From positions 186,001 through 250,000 of the forward strand of contig NC_013203.1 of assembly GCF_000024225.1 (NCBI RefSeq): a stretch of DNA of 64,000 nucleotides. The letters are read 5' to 3'. The notes beneath the pieces were generated by a model, which saw only the letters and a list, made by a program, of their open reading frames with translations, searched no databases and had not been told where the DNA came from. A program made the position numbers and the translations under genes. The DNA is from Lancefieldella parvula DSM 20469 (GTDB lineage Bacteria > Actinomycetota > Coriobacteriia > Coriobacteriales > Atopobiaceae). Shown here in pieces: positions 8,564-16,007 of this stretch. Numbering within the stretch: the stretch's first letter is position 1; the number at the start of each line of letters is the position of its first letter.

Positions 8564-9451
8564 ATGACTGCTTCTACGTCTTATAGTGGACGTCAATCCG
8601 CACAAGTTCCTTGCAAGATTAATCTTCATCTGGGTATTCATACTCAGAAAAATCAGCGAGGCTATCATAAAGTTGATTCACTTATGGTTCCCGTGGCCAT
8701 CTACGACACCGTTACGGTTAACGATGCACCGGAGCTTACGGTAACGCACGATCCTACACTCTGCGTTATACCTGAACGTACAACCACGTGGAAAGCAGCT
8801 GTACTTTTAGCGCACAAGCTGGGAATTTCTCCTGATGTCTCTATTGACGTGCATGTACACATTCCCGAGAAAGCCGGTTTAGGTGGATCGTCTGCCGATG
8901 CAGCTGCAACGTTGCGCTTGCTTGCTGAGCGTTGGGGGGTTGACTCGTTAGATCCGCTGGTAGTTGATGTGGCAAAGTCTGTTGGAGCCGATGTACCGTT
9001 CTTCTTGGATCCGCGTCCTTCTCTTATGCTTGGTGCTGGCGATACGCTGGAAGAGGCTTATACACCTACATGTGACGCACCGCTTGTCATTGTATTACCT
9101 GCAGAAAAGGGTATTTTGACACAGGCCGCCTATGATCAGTTTGATGTTGCTCCAGAGCCACCAGCATCGTATGAAGCACTCGCTTCATTGTTTACTTCTG
9201 GCGAGAAAACCGTCCAACAGGTAGCTGATTTACTGTTTAATAATCTGGCGCCAGCTGCAAAAATACTTGAACCGCATGTTGCTGAGGTTGAAGCTTGGCT
9301 TAAACAGCAGCCAGGTGTTCTTGGGGCTCAAGTCTCGGGTTCTGGTAGTAGTTCGTTTGCACTTTGCGAGTCTCAGGATGCAGCGGACGCTATTGCTGAC
9401 GCTGCTAAGGCAATGGGATGGCGGGGCTATTCCACTCAATGTGAGTTGTAG
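8564..9451 (+). CDS. ispE: 4-diphosphocytidyl-2-C-methyl-D-erythritol kinase
   Basis: IspE phosphorylates CDP-methylerythritol in the MEP isoprenoid pathway. The GHMP-kinase ATP-binding motif is clear (IPEKAGLGGSSADAAATLRLL region, about residues 105-125). The N-terminal PCKINLHLGIH and GYHKVDSLM carry the substrate-binding Lys and His, and VGADVPFFL carries the catalytic Asp. The C-terminal GAQVSGSGSSSFAL is the third GHMP motif. The ATG at 8564 is chosen; a GTG at 8549 would add five residues. Neither has a good ribosome-binding site, so coupling to veg translation is likely. Confidence 0.93.
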   Translation: MTASTSYSGRQSAQVPCKINLHLGIHTQKNQRGYHKVDSLMVPVAIYDTVTVNDAPELTVTHDPTLCVIPERTTTWKAAVLLAHKLGISPDVSIDVHVHIPEKAGLGGSSADAAATLRLLAERWGVDSLDPLVVDVAKSVGADVPFFLDPRPSLMLGAGDTLEEAYTPTCDAPLVIVLPAEKGILTQAAYDQFDVAPEPPASYEALASLFTSGEKTVQQVADLLFNNLAPAAKILEPHVAEVEAWLKQQPGVLGAQVSGSGSSSFALCESQDAADAIADAAKAMGWRGYSTQCEL

Positions 9452-9549
9452 TTGCATATTATTCACACAACACATTGGCTACCTATTTCTCGCATTGTCG
9501 TGCGATTTCTGCTAAAGTGACGTTTGCGTTATCGTGTGGTAAGCATGTT

Positions 9550-9574
9550 TGATGCACACATTTTGTGTGCATCA
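9550..9574 (+). repeat. Perfect 11-bp hairpin upstream of tRNA-Pro
   Basis: TGATGCACACA and TGTGTGCATCA are perfect arms around a 3-base loop. There is no T-run on either side, so it is not an ordinary intrinsic terminator. It lies between ispE and tRNA-Pro. Confidence 0.6.
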
Positions 9575-9619
9575 TGGCGCGCATATTGCTGTTGTCTTAA
9601 AGGCAGCAGGTAAGTGATT

Positions 9620-9696
<77 letters not shown>

Positions 9697-10054
9697 TTTT
9701 TTCATCAAACTTTTTAACTTTTAATACTTGATGCTTTGCAAAAAATACAGATTTTTGAAGAAATCAGGTGCGATGGCTTATCTCGTATAGGAGCCTTATT
9801 TTTTTGAACTTTACTTCAATATCATATGAACAAAATGAATGTTATGAACGTTTTTCTTTAGCAAAACATAAATAATTTTGCACAAAATAAACACAAATAG
9901 ACTACAATCAGTTATTGGTATTGCTTACATGAAGGGACGAGCACTTAGAGCATAACTGTGGTGTAATCGCGATGAGCACCAGTGGCGTATATCTGTTCGT
10001 TCGGAATGCAGTTCCTTCAGGATGCAGCGCGCATTTTGTTGAAAGGGGTTTTAT
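9697..10054 (+). promoter_or_regulatory. AT-rich leader of the ula-like PTS operon
   Basis: This 358-base stretch has no gene. It is very AT-rich from about 9700 to 9915. A promoter is possible at 9878-9908 (TTGCAC, 19-base spacer, TACAAT). A purine-rich GAAAGGGG just before 10055 is the ribosome-binding site of the IIC gene. The long leader suggests regulated expression, but I see no clear operator palindrome. Confidence 0.4.
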
Positions 10055-11524
10055 ATGCCTGTTGTTGAGTTTTTTGTAAACGTGCTATCAACACCAGCCA
10101 TCCTAGTTGGCCTAGTTGCCTTGCTAGGTTTGGCACTCCAGAAGAAGCCTGTTGAGGACCTTATTAAAGGTACCCTTAAAACCATCGTTGGCTTCCTTGT
10201 TCTTTCTGCAGGTGCAAGTTTCTTGCAGTCCGGCTCTCTCCTTGCCTTTGGCGAAATCTTCAACTTCGCTTTTGACATGCAGGGCGTTGTTCCAAACAAT
10301 GAAGCCGTTGTTTCCTTGGCACTTGGTGAGTTTGGTCAGGCAACCGCAATCATCATGTGTATCGGTATGGTCCTGAACATTGTTCTCGCACGTTTTTCTC
10401 GCTTTAATTACATCTTCCTCACCGGTCATCACACCCTTTACATGGCAGCCATGCTTGCTATCATCCTGCACGTCGGCGGCCTTTCTGGCTGGATGCTCTA
10501 CATCTCCGGCGCATGCCTGCTTGCTCTGATTATGGTTCTGTCTCCTGCTTACTGCCAGCCAACTATGCGCAAGGTTACTGGTAGTGATTCAGTTGCTCTT
10601 GGTCATTTTGGTGGCGTTGGCTATTGGCTTGCTGGTATGGTAGGTAAGCTTTTTGCTTCCGATCGCGAGAATAGCACCGAGAATATCAAGTTCTCCAAGC
10701 GTCTTATCTTCCTGCGCGACAACACCGTTTCTATTGGTCTGACCATGATTATTATGTTTATGGTTATTACTGGCGTTGCTGTCAGCCGTGGCCTTTTAAC
10801 CATGGTACCTGCAGGAACTACTGCGGCAGAGTTTGCTTCTAACCCACAGTATGCTGGTTTCCAGCATCTCGCTGACCTGTTGAACATTGGTACTGAGACC
10901 ACCACAAATTGGATTGTTTGGGCATTTACTCGCGGTCTCTCCTTTGCTGGCGGTGTTTACATCATTTTGTCTGGTGTCCGCCTGATTATTGGCGAGATTG
11001 TTCCTGCATTTAAGGGTATTGCTCAGAAGCTTGTTCCTGGCGCAAAGCCTGCAATTGACTGTCCAATCGCATTTACCTATGCTCCAAACGCCGTTATTAT
11101 CGGCTTTTTGAGCTCCTTTGTTGGTGGCATCCTTGGCCTGCTTATTCTTGGTGTTATTAACGCACAGATTGCTGCTGTTGCTCTGATTCTCCCAGGCGTT
11201 GTTCCTCATTTCTTCTGTGGCGCAACTGCAGGCGTTTTTGGTAACGCAGAGGGCGGCATCAAGGGCTGCATCGCCGGCGCATTTGTTCATGGCTTGCTTA
11301 TTACCTTCCTGCCTGCACTGTGCATGCCAGTCTTCACCCTCATGGGCTTCACTTCCGCTACCTTCTCAGACGCTGACTTCTCCGTCATGGCTCTGATCTT
11401 TGGTAACGTTGCCTTGAACGTTCAGGGTGCAATTCTTACTGGTATTTGCGTTCTTTGCTTCTGTCTTCCAATCATCTTCAACTTTGTTGCTCCTAAGAAG
11501 GCAGTAGAGCAGAAGTCCGAGTAG
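10055..11524 (+). CDS. ulaA: PTS system IIC component, ascorbate (UlaA/SgaT) family
   Basis: An integral membrane protein of 489 residues that imports and phosphorylates a sugar acid or related substrate with a IIB partner. The N-terminus (NVLSTPAILVGLVALLGLALQKK, spanning a membrane helix) and GHHTLYMAAMLAIIL near residue 128 are typical of the UlaA family. About ten hydrophobic helices are visible. The motif HFFCGATAGVFGNAEGG near 388-402 is a conserved UlaA loop. The IIB gene follows, separated by a stem-loop; no IIA domain gene is present in the operon. The substrate may be ascorbate, but the family includes uncharacterised specificities, and none of the UlaD/E/F catabolic enzymes is encoded nearby. 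Confidence 0.88.
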   Translation: MPVVEFFVNVLSTPAILVGLVALLGLALQKKPVEDLIKGTLKTIVGFLVLSAGASFLQSGSLLAFGEIFNFAFDMQGVVPNNEAVVSLALGEFGQATAIIMCIGMVLNIVLARFSRFNYIFLTGHHTLYMAAMLAIILHVGGLSGWMLYISGACLLALIMVLSPAYCQPTMRKVTGSDSVALGHFGGVGYWLAGMVGKLFASDRENSTENIKFSKRLIFLRDNTVSIGLTMIIMFMVITGVAVSRGLLTMVPAGTTAAEFASNPQYAGFQHLADLLNIGTETTTNWIVWAFTRGLSFAGGVYIILSGVRLIIGEIVPAFKGIAQKLVPGAKPAIDCPIAFTYAPNAVIIGFLSSFVGGILGLLILGVINAQIAAVALILPGVVPHFFCGATAGVFGNAEGGIKGCIAGAFVHGLLITFLPALCMPVFTLMGFTSATFSDADFSVMALIFGNVALNVQGAILTGICVLCFCLPIIFNFVAPKKAVEQKSE

Positions 11525-11596
11525 TAATCCGCTCACAGAATTGCAGCTAAACATCGAGGCAACTGCAATGAATGAGGGTAATATTTAGGTATCTAG

Positions 11597-11626
11597 GTCG
11601 GGCCTCGTCCTTGGATGGGGCTCGAC
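11597..11626 (+). terminator. Intercistronic stem-loop between PTS IIC and IIB
   Basis: A 10-bp stem with a few G-U pairs (GTCGGGCCTC/GGGGCTCGAC) and a 10-base loop is followed by only four T. It may attenuate transcription or protect the upstream mRNA rather than end the operon. Confidence 0.5.
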
Positions 11627-11689
11627 TTTTAACTCAGAAAAATCCACGTAAACCCACATATCATGTGTGGTGAATTGAAAGGGGCATGT

Positions 11690-11974
11690 ATGGCTATCCA
11701 GAAAATTCTTTGTTGTTGCGGAAGTGGACTTGGCTCCAGCCTTATGGTTGAGATGCAAATCCAGGATGTTTTAAACGAGCTGGGCATAAGTGGAGTTGAG
11801 GTTGAGCACTCAACGGTTTCCGACGTTACTCCTGGTGCAGCTGACCTCTTCATTGTTGCTCGCGATCTCGAAGATTTTATCGCTGATATTCCAGATAGCG
11901 AGAAAATCATTCTCTCCAACATTCTTGATAAAGACGAAATGAAGGAAAAGCTTACCGAGAAATTTGGCCTGTAA
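11690..11974 (+). CDS. ulaB: PTS system IIB component, ascorbate (UlaB/lactose-ascorbate) family
   Basis: A 94-residue cytoplasmic phosphotransfer protein. It begins KILCCCGSGLGSSLMVEMQI, the IIB P-loop in which a Cys receives phosphate from IIA, and is followed by a typical short alpha/beta domain. The start at 11690 has AAAGGGG about six bases before it; an upstream in-frame Met at 11663 lacks one. It lies between the IIC gene and the split transketolase genes, so all four probably belong to one uptake and catabolism unit. Confidence 0.9.
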   Translation: MAIQKILCCCGSGLGSSLMVEMQIQDVLNELGISGVEVEHSTVSDVTPGAADLFIVARDLEDFIADIPDSEKIILSNILDKDEMKEKLTEKFGL

Positions 11975-12077
11975 GCGCGGTTCCCTTACGCGGCACCGAC
12001 TCGCATATGGCGCGCACTCACATGCGGCGCACTTGCACGCCGCGCAGAAGCGCACGTAGCACGTGAAAGGAAATTAC

Positions 12078-12899
12078 ATGGACGTCGACCTTAAACAGGT
12101 TGCTCGTGAGGTGCGCAAAAGCATCCTCACGCAGGTTTTTACGGCCAAATCCGGACATCCCGGTGGCTCGCTTTCTGCAACAGAAATCTTGACGTATCTC
12201 TATTTCAAAGAGATGCATGTAGACCCCACCAAGCCAAATTGCTGCTGCAGGGACCGCTTTGTGCTCTCAAAGGGTCACGTTACGCCAGCGCTTTACGGCG
12301 TTTTGGCCGAGCGCGGCTTCTTCCCCAAGGAGGAGCTCAAGACCTTCCGTGCGCTCAATTCGCGCCTTCAAGGTCACCCCAACATGAACGATACCCCCGG
12401 CGTTGACATGAGCACCGGCTCTCTGGGCCAGGGTGTCTCCACTGCCGTTGGTATGGCGCTTGCCGGCAAGAAGTTCAACAAGGACTATCGCGTCTATGCA
12501 CTTCTGGGCGACGGTGAGATTGAGGAGGGTCAGGTCTGGGAGGCCGCAATGTTTGCAGGCAACCACCAGCTTGATAACCTCACGCTTATTGTTGATAACA
12601 ACAATCTGCAGCTTGATGGCACACTTGAGCAGATTAACACGCCGCAGCCAATTGGCGAGAAGTTCAAGGCGTTTAAATTCCACGTTATTGAAGTGGCGGA
12701 TGGACACGACTTTGATCAGCTTGCAGCGGCATTTGCTGAGGCTCGTACCATTAAGGGTCAGCCGACCGTTATTATCGCCCACACCGTAAAGGGCAAAGGC
12801 GTCTCCTTCATGGAGAACCAGGTAGGCTGGCACGGCAAGGCTCCTAACCAGGAGCAATACGAGCAGGCTATGAAAGAGCTTGAGGGAGAGGTGGCATAA
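12078..12899 (+). CDS. Transketolase, N-terminal (thiamine diphosphate-binding) subunit
   Basis: A 273-residue protein covering only the N-terminal domain of transketolase. Landmarks are AKSGHPGGSLSATEIL, DRFVLSKGHVTPALY, MSTGSLGQGVSTAVGMAL and GDGEIEEGQVWEAAM (the ThDP/metal motif GDG...N, with VDNNNLQLDG). The C-terminal half is encoded by the next gene with one intervening base. Split transketolases of this kind are common in Gram-positive sugar-acid operons. The ATG at 12078 has GAAAGGA before it; the GTG at 12063 is less likely. The enzyme transfers two-carbon ketol units in pentose phosphate metabolism, consistent with a role downstream of the PTS. Confidence 0.93.
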   Translation: MDVDLKQVAREVRKSILTQVFTAKSGHPGGSLSATEILTYLYFKEMHVDPTKPNCCCRDRFVLSKGHVTPALYGVLAERGFFPKEELKTFRALNSRLQGHPNMNDTPGVDMSTGSLGQGVSTAVGMALAGKKFNKDYRVYALLGDGEIEEGQVWEAAMFAGNHQLDNLTLIVDNNNLQLDGTLEQINTPQPIGEKFKAFKFHVIEVADGHDFDQLAAAFAEARTIKGQPTVIIAHTVKGKGVSFMENQVGWHGKAPNQEQYEQAMKELEGEVA

Positions 12900-12900
12900 C

Positions 12901-13842
12901 ATGGCAGACGTACAGAAGATTGCCACCAGAGAGGCATACGGAAAAGCTCTGATTGAACTTGGTAAAGAGCACGATGACCTTTTGGTCTTCGACGCTGACT
13001 TGGCAGAGGCTACTCGCTCCGGAAAGTACGGCGAGGAGTATCCTAATCGTTTTGTGGACTGCGGCATTGCTGAGGCTAATATGATTGGTATGGCAGCCGG
13101 TGTTGCAGCTACTGGTCACAAGGTCTTTGCAACTTCGTTTGCAATGTTCACTTCTGGCCGTGCGTTTGAGCAGATTAGAAATTCGGTAGGTTATCCTCAC
13201 CTGAACGTTAAGATTGGCGCTACTCACGGAGGACTCTCGGTAGGAGAGGACGGCGCCACTCACCAGTGCAACGAGGATATTGCTGTTATGCGTACCATCC
13301 CTGGCATGACGGTTATCATCCCATCCGACGCTGTTGAGGCCGAAGCCGCTGTCAAGGCTGCTTACGACCATGACGGTCCTGTCTACATGCGCTTTGGTCG
13401 CCTTCCTGTTCCTGTGTTCAACACCAACCCTGATTACCACTTTGAGCTTGGCAAAGGCATTGTCCTTAAGGAGGGTACTGACGTTACGCTGGTAGCCTGT
13501 GGCCTTATGGTTCCCGTGGCTCTTGAGGTGGCCGAGCAGCTGGCAGCAGAGGGTGTCAACGCTGAGGTCATCAACATCCACACCATTAAGCCTCTGGATA
13601 CCAAGCTGATCGCCGCTTCTGCAACAAAGACTGGCAAGGTTGTGACTATTGAGGAGCATTCCGTCATTGGTGGTTTGGGTAGTGCAGTTTGTCAGGCTCT
13701 TTCCGAGAATACCCCTGTTCCAGTCAAGGTCATCGGCGTCCAGGATACCTATGGCGAGTCCGGACCAGCACTTCAGGTTCTTGCTAAGTACGGCCTGGAT
13801 ACTCCAAGCGTTCTCGTATCCGTTAAGGAGTTCTTGAAGTAA
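12901..13842 (+). CDS. Transketolase, C-terminal subunit
   Basis: A 313-residue protein with the pyrimidine-binding and C-terminal domains of transketolase. Landmarks are LLVFDADLAEATRSG, RFVDCGIAEANMIGMAAG (catalytic Glu of the pyrimidine domain), THGGLSVGEDGATHQ and a C-terminal EEHSVIGGLGSAV segment. It starts one base after the stop of the N-terminal subunit, with GGGAGAGG inside that gene as ribosome-binding site, so the two should be made in equal amounts and form the heterotetramer. A strong terminator follows at 13906-13941, closing the PTS-transketolase unit. Confidence 0.93.
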   Translation: MADVQKIATREAYGKALIELGKEHDDLLVFDADLAEATRSGKYGEEYPNRFVDCGIAEANMIGMAAGVAATGHKVFATSFAMFTSGRAFEQIRNSVGYPHLNVKIGATHGGLSVGEDGATHQCNEDIAVMRTIPGMTVIIPSDAVEAEAAVKAAYDHDGPVYMRFGRLPVPVFNTNPDYHFELGKGIVLKEGTDVTLVACGLMVPVALEVAEQLAAEGVNAEVINIHTIKPLDTKLIAASATKTGKVVTIEEHSVIGGLGSAVCQALSENTPVPVKVIGVQDTYGESGPALQVLAKYGLDTPSVLVSVKEFLK

Positions 13843-13905
13843 GCACTTGTGACCTCGGTGTACGTTACCGTGTTCCGAAGAATCGCTGAGGACCATCGTA
13901 TAAAC

Positions 13906-13941
13906 AAAGCCCTTCTCGTTATCTGGCGAGAAGGGCTTTTT
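13906..13941 (+). terminator. Rho-independent terminator after the transketolase genes
   Basis: AAAGCCCTTCTCG and CGAGAAGGGCTTT form a 13-bp stem with an 8-base loop followed by T residues. The right arm contains the recurring GGCGAGAA octamer. Confidence 0.92.
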
Positions 13942-13997
13942 ACGTGTAGAGAATTTGTAGTGCCACCAGATTGTCTACTTTTATCCTGCCTTATCCC

Positions 13998-14115
13998 GCC
14001 TGAAATGTGCAAAGAATCTGTATTTGAGTCACCGATTCTTTTGCAAAAACAGGCAAATCCACAGATTCTTTGATGTTTTCAGGCAGAATTTACAGATTCT
14101 TTGCAGGAATCAGGC
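13998..14115. repeat. Cluster of four 23-nt repeat units, one inverted and three direct
   Basis: Three direct units begin at 14032, 14062 and 14093, each starting with a CAGATTCTTTG-like block (first unit CCGATTCTTTTG) and ending CAGGC, with a variable middle; gaps are 7-8 bases. One inverted unit covers 13998-14020 (GCCTGAAATG then CAAAGAATCTG). The inverted unit and first direct unit can form a hairpin. No spacers of CRISPR length and no coding frame are present. It sits in the 434-base gap between transketolase and the dehydrogenase gene. Confidence 0.75.
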
Positions 14116-14181
14116 TTGCACTTAACTTCCGCCGTCCATTTGGCGAGAAACCCCGTCTACTAGCAGCGTTTCCGCACAAGA

Positions 14182-14214
14182 AACCCGGCATCCAAACGAA
14201 ATGGATGCCGGGTT
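14182..14214 (-). terminator. Terminator-like hairpin after the 3-hydroxyacyl-CoA dehydrogenase gene
   Basis: AACCCGGCATCC and GGATGCCGGGTT are perfect 12-bp arms with a 9-base loop. On the minus strand it is followed by TT-CTT, a short T-run. Confidence 0.7.
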
Positions 14215-14276
14215 GAAATTGCTTTGCGATCAGAACTTGCGCTCCAGCACGCAAGCGCCCCGCGCGTGCCCGAGCC

Positions 14277-15224
14277 TTACTTGTACTCGTAGAAGCCTTT
14301 GCCAGCAGCAACGCCCGTCTCGCCCTTGTCAATCTTCTCCTTGAGAAGCGCAACAATACGACCCTGTACAGACTCTGGGTCTTTAGCTGCAGGGTTCATT
14401 AGAGCAACGTTGTATGCGGTGACCAAGCCAATGATGTCCAGAATCTGGAATGGACCCTTTGGAGAGCCAGTGCCAATGCGCCAAGCCCTGTCGATGTCCT
14501 CGACGTCACCGACGCCGTTAGCCCAGAGCTGTTCAGCGGAAACCAGAAGAGGTACCAGCATGGAGTTCAGTAGGTAACCAGGCTGCTCCTTCAGGACCTT
14601 GACTGGAATCATACGAATGCTTGCTGCAAATTTGACGACCATGTCAAAGTTCTCTTGAGCGGTGCCTGCGTGACCCATTACCTCGCCAATTGGGTTACGC
14701 CAGATCTCGTTAGCAAAGTGGAGAGCCAGGTACTTCTCGGGACGACCAGTAGCTGCGGCAAACATGCTTGGAATCATGGTTGAGCTGTTGGTTGCAACAA
14801 TAGTCTTCTCGGGCAGATGCTTGGCTAGCTCGGTGTAGAACTCAATCTTCTGCTCTGGATTCTCTGCGACAGACTCGATGACAAAGTCTGCGTCACCAAA
14901 AGCCTCGTCCCAATCGGAGGTGAGCTTGAGGTTGCTGTATGCGCGCTCTACCTGCTCTTTAAGCTGGTCGAGTTTCTCTGGAGTAATCTCGTCCTGAGCA
15001 ATAAGACCGTAAGCGTAAGCCTTAGGATTGGTCTTCATAGCCTCAAGAGTGTTCAGATATACCTCTCTGAGGTGCTCAATCTTTGGACGAGCGCGCTCAA
15101 TTGAAGCCTCGGACCTCAGCCAAATGGTGGTTTTGTAGCCGCGATAAGCAGTCTGGAATGCAATCTGGCTGCCCAGCACGCCGCCACCGGCAACAACAAC
15201 GTTCTTTACCTGCGAAATGTCCAT
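14277..15224 (-). CDS. 3-hydroxyacyl-CoA (3-hydroxybutyryl-CoA) dehydrogenase
   Basis: A 315-residue NAD-dependent dehydrogenase. The N-terminal Rossmann motif VVVAGGGVLGSQIAFQ is at about residues 8-23. DADFVIESVAENPEQKIEFY and ATNSSTMIPSMFA follow. The catalytic His lies in YLALHFANEIWRN, about residue 160, where the family has HFFNP; the Pro is absent here, a variation seen in a divergent subgroup. The C-terminal domain ends with GETGVAAGKGFYEYK. The ATG at 15224 is preferred because AAAGGA lies just upstream; an upstream in-frame GTG would add 18 residues. Neighbours do not encode other fatty-acid or butyrate enzymes, so the substrate is uncertain. Confidence 0.82.
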   Translation of the reverse strand: MDISQVKNVVVAGGGVLGSQIAFQTAYRGYKTTIWLRSEASIERARPKIEHLREVYLNTLEAMKTNPKAYAYGLIAQDEITPEKLDQLKEQVERAYSNLKLTSDWDEAFGDADFVIESVAENPEQKIEFYTELAKHLPEKTIVATNSSTMIPSMFAAATGRPEKYLALHFANEIWRNPIGEVMGHAGTAQENFDMVVKFAASIRMIPVKVLKEQPGYLLNSMLVPLLVSAEQLWANGVGDVEDIDRAWRIGTGSPKGPFQILDIIGLVTAYNVALMNPAAKDPESVQGRIVALLKEKIDKGETGVAAGKGFYEYK

Positions 15225-15562
15225 TGGACTATCCTTTCTACAAGCGTGGCGAGAAATGCCACGCGAACTGTCTACCATCCCTATACCCTAGAAAGTTTCT
15301 GTCAGACATTCGTTTGAAAAGTTTTCGACTTTTATTTAAATCCTACAAATCACTTCTTGGCGAGAAACCACATCTATCGTTTGCAGTTCTTAGGTAGAAT
15401 AGAGGCGTGCAACCAGCAATTGGTTTCAATGTAGCTCATCGTCCGGTTTCGACACGGTCACTCGCTTGGCTTCAACGCAGCCGTTCGACTGAGCTTCAGC
15501 AAAATCATCGGCTGTAATTTAATAAAACGCCAGGCATAACGCTTGGGAAGAATAGAGGCATC
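15225..15562. other. Intergenic region between divergent genes
   Basis: This 338-base region must hold the promoters of the divergent dehydrogenase and the small 15563 gene. Two GGCGAGAA octamers (15248, 15359) lie in it. The string AGAATAGAGGC occurs twice (near 15393 and 15549), the second just before the 15563 start. I could not identify a convincing -35/-10 pair or an RNA gene. Confidence 0.4.
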
Positions 15563-15856
15563 ATGATCGACGGAACATACAAGATTCAAATGGATTCTCC
15601 TGTTGGAGCCAAAGAGGGCACTGCTGTACTCATCACATCTGGTGAGAAACTTACCGGCTCTCTAACTGCCATGGGTGTTCAGATTGATATTGAGAACGGT
15701 AAGGTTACCGACAACTCGTTTACCTTTGGCGGCAAGCTTGAGTCTTTTGTGGGTCCTGTTATCTTTGCTGTTGGCGGCTCTGTTGAGGGTAATACCATTC
15801 AAGGCATTGCCCACATCGCTAACCGAGACTTCGTGTTTACAGGCACAAGGGAGTAG
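15563..15856 (+). CDS. Small conserved hypothetical, beta-rich domain
   Basis: A 97-residue protein opening MIDGTYKIQMDSPVGAKEGTAVL. The repeated pattern of short beta strands (GSLTAMGVQIDIENGKV, NSFTFGGKLES, GSVEGNTIQGIAHI) suggests a single small beta-barrel or lipocalin-like fold. There is no signal peptide. Similar domains occur alone or attached to oxidoreductases in Coriobacteriia as far as I recall; that recollection is not verified. AGAGGC precedes the ATG. No function is proposed. Confidence 0.65.
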   Translation: MIDGTYKIQMDSPVGAKEGTAVLITSGEKLTGSLTAMGVQIDIENGKVTDNSFTFGGKLESFVGPVIFAVGGSVEGNTIQGIAHIANRDFVFTGTRE

Positions 15857-16007
15857 TTAAGGTAGCTGCACTTGTATTTGATTGATTACTCTGCAGTAAT
15901 AAGCGCTATTTATAATTGAAAATGCGTAGCCTAATATAATGTAATTTTTTACAATTAGTTAGTGTTGAATTAGCTAATTAGAGCAATCGTCTGAGAGTGA
16001 GCGGAAT

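Noticed and set aside
12868-13896. 342-codon minus-strand frame
   Set aside because: Antisense to the transketolase C-terminal subunit, no recognisable domain.
13998-14115. CRISPR array
   Set aside because: Units are separated by only 7-8 bases, one is inverted, and the unit interior varies.
15443-15455. CGGTTTCGACA resembling the 5' part of tmRNA
   Set aside because: No matching 3' tRNA-like half or tag reading frame fits before or across the 15563 gene.
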